From positions 272,693 through 336,692 of the forward strand of contig JAEBUN010000043.1 of assembly GCA_023014365.1 (NCBI GenBank): a DNA stretch of 64,000 nucleotides. The letters run 5' to 3'. The first letter of the stretch is position 1. Every line of letters begins with the position of its first letter. This document shows positions 10,720 to 21,710 of the stretch, piece after piece. The translations under genes were made by a program, and so were the position numbers. Origin of the DNA: Lepiota brunneoincarnata. Its lineage: Eukaryota > Basidiomycota > Agaricomycetes > Agaricales > Agaricaceae. The notes below the pieces were generated by a model, which worked only from the letters and a program-made list of their open reading frames with translations, searched no databases and was not told where the DNA came from.

Positions 10720-11005
10720 AAACAACGCTTGCGGGTGCGTTATCCCAATCGACGCTTGAAGGTGCGGATGACCTGTATACAATGCTTACGGGTGCGTTAT
10801 CCCAATCAACACTTAAAGGTGTGGATGACCTATCAACGCTTTTGGTGCATCTGACCAAGGGTGCAGAGGGTATGGTGGCCTGCTCTACGGGGGTGTATCA
10901 CCGGACAGCGACAAGGCGTGTCGTCAGATACGGTTGGCACTCGGATAGCGATAAAGCGTATCGTCTGCCGGTGTGGAAGGGTAGCGACAAGGCGTACCGA
11001 TACCA
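10720..11005 (+). repeat. Tandem repeats in the element A leader
   Basis: Two imperfect copies of a unit of about 66 bp (around 10725-10845, sharing GGGTGCGTTATCCCAATC) are followed by three imperfect copies of AGCGACAAGGCGT-like units (about 10903-11005). They lie between the self-priming site and gag, where packaging or dimerisation signals are expected. Their role is unknown. Confidence 0.6.
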
Positions 11006-11034
11006 CGGGGTGTACGATGGAGGTTGTCCAAAGG

Positions 11035-11046
11035 AAGCTTTAATCT
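11035..11046 (-). promoter_or_regulatory. Self-priming site of element A
   Basis: Two bases after the 5' LTR the minus strand reads AGATTAAAGCTT. This is the perfect complement of AAGCTTTAATCT inside the LTR (11218-11229). No TGG-type tRNA site is present. Tf1/sushi-type chromoviruses prime from their own RNA 5' end. The complement starts 35 nt after the first T of the TATA-like box, where the RNA start is expected. Confidence 0.7.
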
Positions 11047-11048
11047 AA

Positions 11049-11746
11049 TGTTATGATCCGTGCTCCTTCTATATCTGAGGATAACTGGAGACGGCCTTCA
11101 ATCACTCTACAAGGTGTCCGAGACAGTTGGCCTTATAGAGCTTAGTGGATCGCGCTCAATGAGATAACGAGGGAAGACGCCAAGTTAAGGCAGAGAGGTA
11201 AACGACCACTGTTAACAAGATTAAAGCTTAAGGCTTTAATCTCTACTTGTACAGGCCTTATATACCTATGAGGTGCTATATACTCGTTATAGGTTACTTG
11301 GCTGTTCTAGTGGTCGTGCGCAGTCCTGACCATGATGCACATCCTGGCTGATGGCATCCTAGTGTTATTTATATTACAATGAGTCAGTACTCTTGCTACT
11401 GCTGTGCGGTGTTCCATCGCTTTCCTCTGACTCATAATCTTCTTCTCCCGATTGTATCTCCATGGAGTCCTCTCCGTTCTCGCTCTCCATTCTCTCAGTG
11501 CTTCCATCCGTATCGGAGGTTGGGTCGGTTGATCCATGGTTATCTTCCTCGTCCTCGGGGTATTCCAATATATCCTCCAAGGTTATCTCCATTCCTGCTT
11601 CTCTCGCCAGGTCCTGCATGGCGGTGTAATATTCCCCTTCCTCGTCTTCATATTCTTGTGCCCGTAATTGGTCTGTAGTCTCCTGTACCCATCTTGTAAA
11701 GTCAAACAATAGTTCTTGTTCCTCCCGGTCTGGACTGTTCATAACA
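11049..11746 (-). repeat. 5' LTR of element A
   Basis: This 698-bp LTR drives the minus-strand transcript. U3 carries the acidic reading frame (11374-11742), which starts with an ATG five bases inside the LTR end. Confidence 0.95.
11257..11264 (-). promoter_or_regulatory. TATA box in the 5' LTR of element A
   Basis: TATATAAG on the minus strand lies 35 nt upstream of the LTR segment complementary to the priming site. This spacing supports a transcript start at that segment. Confidence 0.6.
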
Positions 11747-12158
11747 CTATGACTTGTACTGACTACATGCAGAGCAAAGCAGAGACCAATATAGTTACAA
11801 ATGGATTACAAATGGATTACAAATGGAATGGAAACTGGTACGGGTATGGAGACTGATAATGTATCTTGACTACGGACAGGAAATGGAGACTGGGAACTAG
11901 AGATACTGAGGGTCAGGTGACCACAGCACATGTGGAGGTGGTTGTGTGATCAGAGCAGTGGGTTGCAGTCAGAGCAGGTCAGGGCTGAGTTGGAGGGCAG
12001 AGGGTTGTTGTGTGGAACACATGTGGAGTTGAGAAGCCAAAGTATAATGGTTAAGCTCTGGGTTTGGCATGGATATGACATTGTTCTCAAGTAGTTACAC
12101 TGTCTGTTTACCTCCCTTACCCCCACTGTTGTCTCCCCTTGAATATATGCCATCATTG

Positions 12159-12515
12159 CTATACATCTTGGGATGATTTCAACAATATCATTGCCAAACC
12201 ATTTGCCAATGCAGACTTTGCATTCTTGTTGGCTTGCAAAACAGCAACTGGAGATGAGAAGGCATCAGATGAAGCAGTGCCATTACTGGTGTGATGCTGG
12301 GAGCCAGATATTGAAGTGTCATTGGGACAATGTGGGCAATCCCTGATAAAGTGGCTCTTGCAATTGCTGAGAATGTTTACTTGTATCTTCTTTCCAAGGG
12401 AGAGCCCAACAGTGAATGGGCAGCACAAGCACTGCATGAAGCTGTCAAGAAGTTGCAAGACTTGAGTCATGAATTGTTTGATTCTTGGGTACCTTTTGTA
12501 CACTATAGTGTATGA
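12159..12515 (+). pseudogene. TPR-CHAT gene remnant, CHAT domain C-terminal half
   Basis: The text resumes with I-I-A-K-P-F-A-N-A-D-F-A-F-L and then L-A-C-K-T-A-T-G-D-E-K. The cysteine of the latter (codon 12235-12237) is the expected CHAT nucleophile. After a frameshift near 12270 comes a tail with M-W-A-I, A-L-H-E-A-V and W-V-P-F-V-H, which closes the family. It completes the gene begun at 1. Both catalytic residues survive although the frame is broken. Confidence 0.8.
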
Positions 12516-13208
12516 TGTATACAACGACCACATTGGCAAATTATTATCTTTATACCTTGTATGTAAGGGGACTGGCAGGTTTGCCCCCCCTTATGCAAGG
12601 TACATCTAGAGGTCTGCGGTAAAGCATCTGGGTTCAGCCACTCTAGCTGATGCCCGATGCCAAGCCCGGCCTCATCCTTTGGCCACCCCCATCCCTGAAC
12701 CTGACCATGCATACAATCTTATATGTTGTTGTATGTTGTTTGCACATATTAATTCTGGTAGTCTACATAGTGTTTGGTTACCTGGTCTGTGCACAGACCA
12801 TTGCTGTACTTAAGTAGTGTACATGCCGATTACAATCAGCACTTGAATATTAAATTGGTTCTGGCCTCTTACTCCCCTAACATTGTATGTCATCAGTATT
12901 ACAACCAAGTTCATGTATGTACAGTATCCCTCATTGTCTCTGTGTTGATCACTGAACACTCCCACTATCAATGACTCCTTTGAAGACTGGGATTGGGACA
13001 TTGATATCGCCAGTGTCTCAAGGATCAGCATATCAGGTTTGGAAAAGAGCAAAATTCATCCCAATCTCCATTCCACTCGATTGCATCACCTAATGCAACT
13101 CTTTAGAAAATCAATCCTGTGATTTCCAATAAGATGAGTAGTGTAGGGCACAGGCGTCCCTTGATCTGCACTTCTCATCAACATGGTTTTGGGATGTGGA
13201 TGTCAGCC
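12516..13208. other. Intergenic stretch without a recognised gene
   Basis: No supported ORF or repeat was seen. A short stretch around 12970-13060 reads like coding in one frame (D-W-D-W-D-I-D-I-A-S-V) but matches nothing I recognise. Confidence 0.4.
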
Positions 13209-13521
13209 TGTAATTGAAATGCAATCCTGGGCCCTATAGTAGCACTGTGAACTGTAGAATAACTAAGTCTAACATAGGCATAAGTATCATAGTGGAAAAA
13301 ACATGAGAAGACTCTACTCACCTCAGTAGCTTGTAACACAAGTACTGAGGTGTCTAACAGCAGGCTGGTAGGTATATACACTACTGACAAATATCCATAA
13401 ATGGGCGGAAACATGCCCAGTGTCAACAAACAATGTACAAATAAAAGAATCCCTAAACAGGATATGTCGCGGAAAGCTTGACATGAGCTTTCTGGCTTGA
13501 CATGAGCTTGCTAGCTCAACA
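13209..13521 (-). repeat. Probable 3' LTR of the copia element
   Basis: It starts with TGTTGAGCTAGC immediately after the polypurine tract. The end TTTCAATTACA at 13209 is tentative because no second LTR is available for comparison. It has a tandem AGCTCATGTCAAGC-like duplication just inside its start. Confidence 0.45.
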
Positions 13522-13536
13522 CTCCCCCTCAAGCCA

Positions 13537-15070
13537 TGATGAGTCCGAGGGCCTGAGCAAAATGCTTGACTTTAGGTGAAGGTAACGTCTTTGTAAACAC
13601 ATCAGCAATCATTTCATGTATGGGGCAGTATACAAGCCTCAGCTTGCCCTCCTCGATCACCCATCAAATGAAGTGGTATCGGACATCAATATGCTTCATC
13701 CGGGCGTGGTACTGGTGGTCCTTTGTGAGGGCAATGGCCAACTGGTTGTTGGAGTGAAGTGTTGTGGGGGTAAGGTCTTCTGCAAAGACCTGGGAGATGA
13801 GGGAGCGAAGCCATAGGGCTTCCTTGGCTGTGTGTGTTGCCACCACATATTCAGACTCTGTAGTGGACAGGGTAACTAGCTCTTGACGCTTTGCACTCCA
13901 GGAGACAGCACCGCCATTGATGAGAAATGCATACCCAGATGTGGCCCTTCTATCTTTGGCCATATTTCCATCTGCATCTGCATATCCCTCTAGACTCCCC
14001 CTAGAACCTCCATATGTGAGTTTTAGCCCTTGTGTGCCCTTGAGATAGCGAAAAATTCGCTTTATGGCCTCCCAGTGAGCAGGGCCTGGATTCCTGGAGA
14101 ATTTTGAGACAACCTGCACAGCATACACAATATCTGGCCTTGTGCCAATCGCTGCATACATTAGCATGCCCACAGCCTCCTGGTATGGGATTCTGGCCAT
14201 AAATGTGATCTCGGCAGTGTTTTTGGGCTATGTTCTGAGGTAAGTTGTGTGGAGGGGTCTATGGGGATTGTCACTGGTTTTTGGTCTTCAAAACCAAAAC
14301 AGCAGAGCAAGGACTCTATGTAGGAGTCCTGAGACATGCTGAGGGTGTTCTGCTTGCATACACAAGCTATCTGGATGCCCAGTAGCCAGTGGATTTTGCC
14401 CAAGTCAGTGATCTCCACATATTCGGAGATCCTTGTCTTCAGCCAGACAATGAGAGTGATATTGGTGGCTGTGAGAGTGCAGTCATCAACGTGAATGGCA
14501 AGGATGGTGAGGTCTGGCTCATTGTGTTTGAAGAAGACACACTGGTCAACTTCACAGTGCATGAAATCAAGGTTGCTGACCAGGATCTCACATAATCGTT
14601 GATACCATCGACGACCTGACTGTTTTAGGCTATAAAGGGTCTTCCTCAACTTGCACACTTTCCCAGGGTGTACAGGATCCTCAAATCCGGGTGGCTGGCG
14701 CATATATATGGTCTCGTCCTCGCTGAGGACACCATTCAGGTATGCTCCCTTTATGTCGATCTGGTGGATCTCCATGTCTCGATCTGCTGCAATTGCCAGG
14801 ATTGTTCTGATTGATGGGAGCTTAGCAACAGGTGCAAACATATCAAAATAGTCCACACCAGGGACTTGGGAGAAGCATTGTATTTGACCACATTCCCACT
14901 GGTGTCCTTCTTGGCCTTGAAGACCCACTTGGATCCAACCTCATTTATGCCCTCTGGGGCATCCACTAGCTCCCAGGTTCCTGCTTTCTGGAGTGTGTTG
15001 AGCTCCTCGCAAATTGCTTGCTCCCATAGGTGCCAGTCTGCTCGTTTTTGAGCTTCTTTTAGGTTTGAGG
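13537..15070 (-). pseudogene. pol: Copia reverse transcriptase and RNase H
   Basis: RT shows the copia landmarks F-A-P-V-A-K, I-D-I-K-G-A-Y-L-N-G, Y-S-L-K-Q-S-G-R-R-W and the catalytic H-V-D-D (about 14161-15070). RNase H shows Y-A-D-A-D, T-S-G-Y-A-F, S-T-T-E-S-E-Y and H-I-D-V-R-Y-H-F-I (about 13664-14200), then the closing A-D-V-F-T-K-T-L. A frameshift separates RT from RNase H near 14200 and more stops follow. Confidence 0.88.
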
Positions 15071-15599
15071 CTCTAGTGCCTCAGCCTCTGCCATCTCTGC
15101 AGCAAAAATGTGGACTTCCTCCCACTCGTTTGCCTCTACAGCTATGACTGCATGACCTTCTTGAAGGTCTCAAGCTTTCTGGCTTGGCATTCAAGTACGT
15201 TGGGGATGGGGTGTATGATAGGCATTTTTGGCAGTGTCTGGTTGCTCTATATGTTTTGTTGAGGAGTTCTCTGGGACTGGGGCTTGGGGTGTTGCTGTCA
15301 CATTCGTTGTTGCAGTAGGTATGTTTGCCTCTGCAGTCTCATTTGCTGGTGGTGATGTCACTCTCTCCCCCTCGAGACTAGCAGTGGTGACATGGCCCTT
15401 TATATATCGAATATTTCACTTGACGGACACTTTTCGCATGTCAGGCCACCAAATTTGTACACTGTTGCTGGTCTTGTCAAAACCCAGCCATTGTCCCTCC
15501 TTTGCCCTTGCTGACAGCTTGTTACAATCCTCTACTCACACCCACACCTTCTCTCCAAACTTGTGGACCTCTGACATGTCAGGTTTATGACCGTGAACC

Positions 15600-16300
15600 A
15601 TTTCATATGGTGTCTTTCCATCGAGGGCCCTTGTACTGGTTCAATTCATGAGCCAGATCATGTGTTTGGCTGCCTTGCCCCATAGATACTGGGGAAGCTT
15701 GCTTGCATGGAGGAGTGCTCAGACATGCTCAAGGATGGTCCAATTTTGCCGTTCTGCTACACCATTGTGTTGTGGAGTGTCATGGACAGTGAGCTTTTGC
15801 TTAGTCCCTTGTGATTTCAAATACTCTTTGAAATCCTTACTAGTGTACTTATTACCACAATCCGAATGAAGGCATTTGATCCAAGCTTTGTATTGAACTT
15901 CGCACCAGACATCAAATGCTTGGTAGGTTGCAAACACATTGGATTTGTTTGTTAGCAGCTTGAGATGGGTATATCATGACCAATCATTGGTGAAGGTGAC
16001 ATAGTAGCTCTTCCCCCTTCATGTCTGTACTGGTGCTGGCCCCCATACATTGCTGTGGATCTCTTGGCCAAATTCTGTTGCTCAATCACCTGTTTGCTCT
16101 TTTGAGGCTTCCTGGTGAGTTTTGCATAAGTGCATGACTCGCACTCAATGGGAGTATTTGCTGATAGTCTTTCAAGGTTTACACCAGTTATCATTTGTCC
16201 CTCAACAAGTTTTCGGGCAATCTGGGGTGAGATGTGTCCAAGGCGGCGGTGTAGCTGGTCTAGGGACATTGGTTCATTGATAGTATTTGCTTCTACACGT
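15600..16300 (-). pseudogene. Copia integrase
   Basis: The GAG-pre-integrase zinc finger (L-H-R-R-L-G-H-I, then C-E-S-C-T-Y-A-K) is at about 15950-16270. Part of the catalytic core (H-S-D-C-G, T-P-Q-H-N-G-V-A-E-R-Q-N) is at about 15720-15940. Stops and frameshifts between the pieces make it inactive. Confidence 0.85.
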
Positions 16301-16386
16301 TCTTCTGCTGTCTCAAATCTGTACAGCCCTCTCTCAGAATGTGGTACCTCAGCAATCTTCTTCCCTTTTGCATTGTGGATAGTGCA

Positions 16387-17655
16387 TCATCCCTTGGCAA
16401 ATTTTGTGGTTATGCCTTGTTCATCTAGCTTCCCCACTGATACGAGAGTATATCCTACTTTGGGTGCATATAGGACATCTGATAGACATATGCTTGTCAT
16501 TTCAGCACCATTCGGTAGGTCCACTATCATGCTTCCCTTGCCTGTAGCACTGAATTGCTGCTTGTTTGCAGCTTGTAGTGGCTTTGATTCAATTGTTTCG
16601 AAATCATGGAAGGCTCCACAGTATGGGGATATGTGCCTTGCGGCACCAGAGTCGATGATTATGATATGGGGTGGGTGTTCCTCTGACTGAGCTGCAATTG
16701 GCATCTCATTGCTTTTGTCTGCAAGGGCGCATTCATCATTTTGTTCCCCACAGGTTGGGAATATGTCTGGTGAGGTAAGGTCATCCTCATCACCCAGGGT
16801 CTCTGTTTCCATGAAAAAGGCTTCATCATCCATTGTGACTGCATTGGCCTCCTGCCCCTTTGGGGCACTAGCTGGTTGTTTCTTTTTCTTTGGTGGTTTC
16901 AGACAGTCCAATCTCCAGTGGCCTTTCTCATTGCAGTTAAAGCATTTTCCAGGTGGTTCCTTTGTCTCCCGTCTAGGCTTCTTGGGACCATGTTCTACTG
17001 CCATAGTGTCATCCCCCTCTGAATTCTTCGGTTTAGCCTTGGAGCTGGAATTTGACCCATGTGACTTCCATGAGCGTAGGCAATCCCATTCATCACACAA
17101 CATGGTGACTAACATATTGGGGTGTACCGTGCCTCCTATGATTTTTGCTGCAGATAGCTGTGATGATGCAAAGTTTGCAAGTTGGAAGGGAAGTGATTGA
17201 AGTATTGTGCTTCAGTAGTCATCATCATTGATTGTTATTCCCATCATGTACAGCTCTGCTCTCCTGGTCCTCAGGTCATTTAGGAACATCCTAATGTCAC
17301 CATCCTTGGGACATCTGGACTCCAAAAACTTTGCCCACATCTCCAGTTGGTTGAAAGCCCCTCAGTATGTGAATTCTTGTATGTAGTATGGCATCCCAGA
17401 CTTCCTTGACATAGTCAAAACTCTCCATCATTATCAGAATAGAGTCTGGTAAACATTGCAACAGCAGGGAATGCGCTATATCCTCATTTCTGTCCCATTC
17501 TCGGATGTCTGCATCCATTCCTACAGGGACTGTGGGGGTAGTGCTCTTTGCTTTGCCTTTGTCAATGGATGGGGTACCGGGAGGGGTGGTGGATGAAGTG
17601 GTAAGGGTGGGACGTGGCTTGCTTCCATCAAAGTGACCCCATAGTCCTTTTCCAC
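16387..17655 (-). pseudogene. gag: Copia gag and protease
   Basis: The copia Gag C-terminus has one CCHC knuckle (C-F-N-C-N-E-K-G-H-W-R-L-D-C, about 16910). The copia protease motif I-D-S-G-A-A-R-H is at about 16645. Gag N-terminal pieces (W-G-H-F-D-G, then W-D-R-N-E-D-I-A-H) occur up to 17640. The first Gag residues are lost at the junction with the hAT element. Confidence 0.85.
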
Positions 17656-17830
17656 TAGGGTTGCCGAAGTTTGGTTCAGTCCGGTTCTTTGAAGATTTTG
17701 CTGAACCTAGAACCAGACTTCAGGTTCGGTCTGGGCAATCTGCCGAACCTAGAACCGGACTATCGGTTCAGGTTCAGGATGGTCCAGTTCTAGTTTGGGA
17801 GGGGTCCAAACCCAGAACCAAACTTTTTTT
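17656..17830. repeat. Probable hAT terminus with subterminal repeats
   Basis: TAGGGTTGCCGAA looks like a hAT terminal inverted repeat. It is followed by several copies of a unit resembling GAACCTAGAACCGGACT and its inverse (GGTTCGG, GGTTCAGG). Arrays of this type are the usual subterminal transposase-binding sites of hAT elements. The other terminus was lost at 20083. Confidence 0.55.
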
Positions 17831-17869
17831 ACATGAAAATCTCTTCATTGCTATTTAAAACTACATCTA

Positions 17870-20075
17870 CTGCTCACTTGCCCGCCTTCGGGCTGCTGTC
17901 AATCAGAATCAGCCTCCGAACCATCAAAGAAAGAGTCAACATGTTTGGCAGCGTTGCTTGCAGCTGCAACATGTCCATTGTGGTAAGCACTTTTCAGGAG
18001 CTGCAATGCTTTGAAGGAGACTACCGAAAGACAGTTACGATTGGGGGTCCCCGTGATTCCACCTCCAGAAAATGCTCACTCAGAAGGCGTTGCGGACCCC
18101 TGAATAGCCAAGTAGTCCTGAGCGATCCGAGAAAGGGTTGAGTATTCCACAGCTTGATGCTGGTATTAAACACAGATCAGCACGTATCCAGCCTCTGGCC
18201 GTCAAAATTGACTTACCCCCCAGTGGCCAACAACATTTGTGACACCTTCTGTGAGAGGACTCTTGAGATATCTTCTCAACTCATCTCGAGGATTGGACCT
18301 CCCCCACTCCGTTTCCTGCCGAGAACAAACTGCATCACACATCCATGCATATCCATATTGGCCTTGAGATTTAACAGCATCTGTATTTCATTAGCTTGGT
18401 GTCTTCGAAAGCAGAAATGTCAGCTTACCCGATGAAGGACTCTGGGTGTTTGATTGCATAAGAGGTGTAATGACAGGAGCAACATAATACAAATCAAACT
18501 GGAATCAACGTAGTGAGCACAGCATCAAAACGAGCAGAGTCAGCTTACAACTTCTTCAAGGCGCCGGAGCCCAGCCTCATAGAACTCTGGCTGCCATTTT
18601 TCTTTGGCATAGGCAGTCTTGATATTTGGGTCCAAAGCTTGCAACAGCAGATATCAGAGTGGATGAGATCCCAAAGGAAAACCCAACATACCAAGGCAGA
18701 TGAAGTAAGCATCCATGTCATTCACTTTACAATACCACTTGTCAATACTCTGGAGACCCTTACATATTGCATGTTCAATATCAGAGAACTTTGGAAGATC
18801 AGCCATATTTTCCCATGACTGGAGGAGAAACTCGAGAACAGGGATTGTGCACCATACAGTAGGCTCACGAGAACTGGAGAATGTTTGTTTTGCTGTTGCG
18901 GGTTCCTGGAATGTAAATGATGAGTTGGGTGCTCTGTAATGGTGACACGTGGGAACATACCTTGAGGACTTCGTGCATAAGCTCCACCCTAGCCCAGTCC
19001 TGCTTTCGAAGCCGAAAGTCTGAGTACAATTTTCCCTTCAAGTTTGGCACCTCATCACTATCATCCACTAGCTGAACAAAGTGATTGACACCCTAATTAC
19101 ATCACATCAGACATGTAACCAACGAGGCGATTTAGAAAAACAATATAACCTTTATTAGGATTAAAAGTCTGTCAAGGAATGCATACAGAGAAGCCCAGCG
19201 TGTACGAATCCAAAGGAGAAGCTGCAGGATAGGTACTTCAACCTGTTTGCAAGACTTCTTAAAAAACGCCCAAGCTTGAGGAGAAGCGTGAATCTGAATG
19301 AATCATGCGAGAATGAAGTTGGTGAGATAGGGGAAAGCATGACAGACATACCTGCTTTACGAGGAGAAGAGCCTTTCCGATGGCGTCAGCAGCATCTACC
19401 TCGACATCCTCTCCATCATCATCTTCAGTTCCTTTGTCATCTTTGTCACCGAAATTGAAATCAGCAAGATGCACATCAAGGTCATCAAGGTCAAATGTTC
19501 CAGAATCATCATTAGCTGCAACTTGCAGAGCTTTCTTCATCTTGCGGATTTGTTGTGATGATGATGGTGAGATAGTCTGTATGAAAGTCTTAGCCAAGAG
19601 GTCCACAGAGTGTTCCATGCATCTACAAAAGGGATCAGAGGGCATTCCAGTTAGGAAGGTTTATATAGACATACCATATGTAATGCTCCTTGGCCTTAAA
19701 CAACGGATCGAGGAGTAATGTCTCAAACACTCACAGGGCAACACCATTGTTTGCTGCGTTGTCGGCAGTAAACCAACCAACCTTATCATGCAGCCCATAG
19801 CAATCAACTGTGCAGATAAGAACGTTTGCCATATTCACACCAGAGTGGTTACCCTCAAAATGCGTGAATGCTAGCTGCTCTGACTTAAGCTCCCACACTT
19901 GGGGTCAATCCTTGTGCGAAGAGATGTAGTGACCCGTGATGGAAAGATACGGATCTTGTGCATCAGAGGTCCAGGTATCAAAGGTAAATGAAACCTTCCC
20001 CTCGATGTTTGCCAAAGCTTCACACACTTTCGCCTCTGCCACACGCACCCGAAGGAGAATTTCTTGGCGAATCTT
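17870..20075 (-). pseudogene. hAT family transposase remnant
   Basis: The N-terminal catalytic part is readable at about 19740-20010: V-S-F-T-F-D-T-W-T-S, then S-I-T-G-H-Y-I, F-E-G-N-H-S-G and G-W-F-T-A-D-N-A-A-N-N. Middle pieces at 19259-19645 include an acidic D-D-D-G-E-D stretch, and another piece lies at 18865-19068. The C-terminal hAT dimerisation region at about 17930-18140 has F-S-G-G-G-I-T-G-T and L-K-S-A-Y-H-N-G-H. Many stops and introns or indels separate them. It is inactive. Confidence 0.8.
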
Positions 20076-20082
20076 TGTGCGG

Positions 20083-21383
20083 TGAAAAGGTAGAAACTTT
20101 CGTAGGTTTTAATATAGATAGGGGGCTCGTTTTCACTAAGCTTAGCCGCTATTCGATAAGCTTAAGCTAATACAAGTGGAATGAGATAGATAATGAACAG
20201 TTTCGTCTTTTAGGGTGTTCTGGGGGTGCGTTCTGACAGCGAAATTCAAGAGAGTAGTGTTTTTAGAGGTTAACGAACAGCCGTTGAAGTTATCTTAGCC
20301 GTACGGTGCAACAATGAAAGGACAATCCCTGTCAATTCAAAGCGCTGGGTCTCTGGTCTCTGGTCTCTGGTCTCTGAACTCTGGTCTCTGTCTCTGTCTC
20401 TGTCTCTAGCACTCTGGAACTCTAAACTCTGAACTCTGGTCTCTGTCTCTGTCCCTGGGTTGGTCGACGACCGAAGAAATCACACTTAACGACGCACACT
20501 AAATAGCCCTCTGAAACCGTTCTTGATCACGGCTCGCAGACTTGCGTGTGGAAGCGGGGGTGAGACCTCTTTCCTCTCCACGAACAAGTGCGACCGTATT
20601 TATATTGTTTAGATACATACAAGAGATAGTAAATATGAAATAGAAAACAATAAGCTTAATTGTTACAGGCACTGTAGAACATTTTGGAAGGTTCGGCAGC
20701 ATTTCTACCTCACCCTGGGTTATGGGTTTTTCTCTGATTAACGAATGGCAATCCAGCCAGACGTGCTCCGTGCTCGGCTGCATTATTCTGCGTCCACGCG
20801 AGCGTGTTAAGTTTCCGGATCAATTATGATCGGAATGTATAGCGGATGGACAATCCCTTGATCCGTTGTAATTAATCTCAGTTAAGCAGAATGCCGAAGT
20901 GCCGGGACCCACAAAGCACTCATTAATTAGGAGTCTTTGATGTTTCTAGGGTTTTGGGCATCGGGTATTGCCTCCCGAACGTTGGACGTTCCGTTCCGTG
21001 GTCCGGTCATCATTATTGAACTTGCTATAGACGTAATACGCCTGTGACAGCCGCTAGGTACATTCTTTTATGTTCAAACGCATTCGGGTTCATCAGAAAA
21101 CTGCTTGTAAGGTCCCTGGATGCGACCGGGGTATACTCGATAGGCTATGTAGAGTCCTGAATCCCTCCGGAGAGCGTTCTGATAGCTTGGTTCACTAAGC
21201 TTAGTGATAATGAGCTGGTTTGAACACTTCCGAGGCTCGAATATCCTCAGTTCGGTCGAACTGGCTACTACGGGATATAGTACCAATCCTCTATAGAGTT
21301 CTTTAATGATATAGCCAATGATTCTATGTAGAGAATCGTTCCGGAGTACGGAATTCATGTATAGGCGTGAAATCGGCATATCA
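20083..21383 (-). repeat. 3' LTR of element C1
   Basis: On the plus strand it starts TGAAAAGGTAGAAAC and ends GGCATATCA. It contains a GGTCTCTG/TCTCTG-rich minisatellite (about 20346-20460) and four TAAGCTTA palindromes (20137, 20157, 20651, 21196). The last is part of the 14-bp palindrome CACTAAGCTTAGTG. Confidence 0.95.
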
Positions 21384-21402
21384 TCTCCCCCTAACCAAAT
21401 TG
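21384..21402 (-). promoter_or_regulatory. Polypurine tract of element C1
   Basis: On the minus strand GGTTAGGGGGAGA runs directly into the 3' LTR start TGATATGCC, the position and composition of a plus-strand primer. The same site in C3 is 61678-61695. A near-identical sequence is repeated internally at 24133-24152. Confidence 0.7.
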
Positions 21403-21710
21403 CTGACTGTCCTCAGTCATTATCTCCTTCAAATTCACAGTATCTGAGTCTCTCTGACGCGCTCTATGGTCTAGAACGTTCACCAGCTTCGAGGGTAGCG
21501 CACTTTCGCTAAGCTTATTTCAGAATGATGTCATGTCACCGAGTTTAAATGTATAGATCAACTTCTTGTTGCTATAGCTTAAATTTTTATCTCTTTATTG
21601 GGTCTTTTAAATGTCCCAAGGTCTTGTTTCATCTCCTTCGTTCTCCCTCTCACTTCTTACTCGTCTATTGTGCTCGCATATTCACTTTTCAACGCTCACT
21701 TCTATCAACA

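Larger units (their letters stand above)
3505..11746 (-). mobile_element. Element A, complete chromodomain Ty3/gypsy retrotransposon
   Basis: This 8242-bp element has two 698-bp LTRs (3505-4202 and 11049-11746) that differ at only about six sites, all transitions. A perfect CTATG target duplication (3500-3504 and 11747-11751) flanks it. On the minus strand the order is 5' LTR, self-priming site, gag, PR-RT-RNaseH-IN-chromodomain, ORF3, ORF4, then 3' LTR. The polypurine stretch GAAGGGGATAA abuts the 3' LTR. Only one clear defect is seen, a TGA in the protease region. It is nested in a solo LTR-B and is young. Confidence 0.95.
3172..12080 (-). mobile_element. Solo LTR-B, split by element A
   Basis: LTR-B (TGTTAGAGCC...GGATATGACA, about 660 bp) occupies 3172-3504 and 11752-12080. 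Element A and its 5-bp target duplication sit between the two parts. The outer flanks carry a perfect duplication TTGTT (3167-3171 and 12081-12085). No LTR-B internal sequence is present, so it was already a solo LTR when element A landed in it. Many CpG sites are lost compared with the copies at 37041 and 54641. The orientation given is that of element B coding. Confidence 0.93.
13209..17655 (-). mobile_element. Degenerate Ty1/copia element, 5'-truncated
   Basis: Gag, protease, integrase, RT and RNase H follow in copia order on the minus strand, all broken by stops and shifts. The 3' end is clear: the polypurine tract GGCTTGAGGGGGAG (13522-13535) is followed directly by an LTR starting TGTTGAGC. 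The gag N-terminus and the 5' LTR are missing. Sequence changes at about 17656 into a hAT terminus. The left LTR boundary at 13209 is a guess based on a TG...CA pair. Confidence 0.8.
17656..20082 (-). mobile_element. Degenerate hAT element, truncated by element C1
   Basis: The hAT transposase remnant is read on the minus strand between a subterminal repeat array on the left and the LTR of C1 on the right. It seems to have inserted into copia gag (candidate 8-bp target TTCCACTA next to 17656). Its 5' part is missing beyond 20083. Confidence 0.7.
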
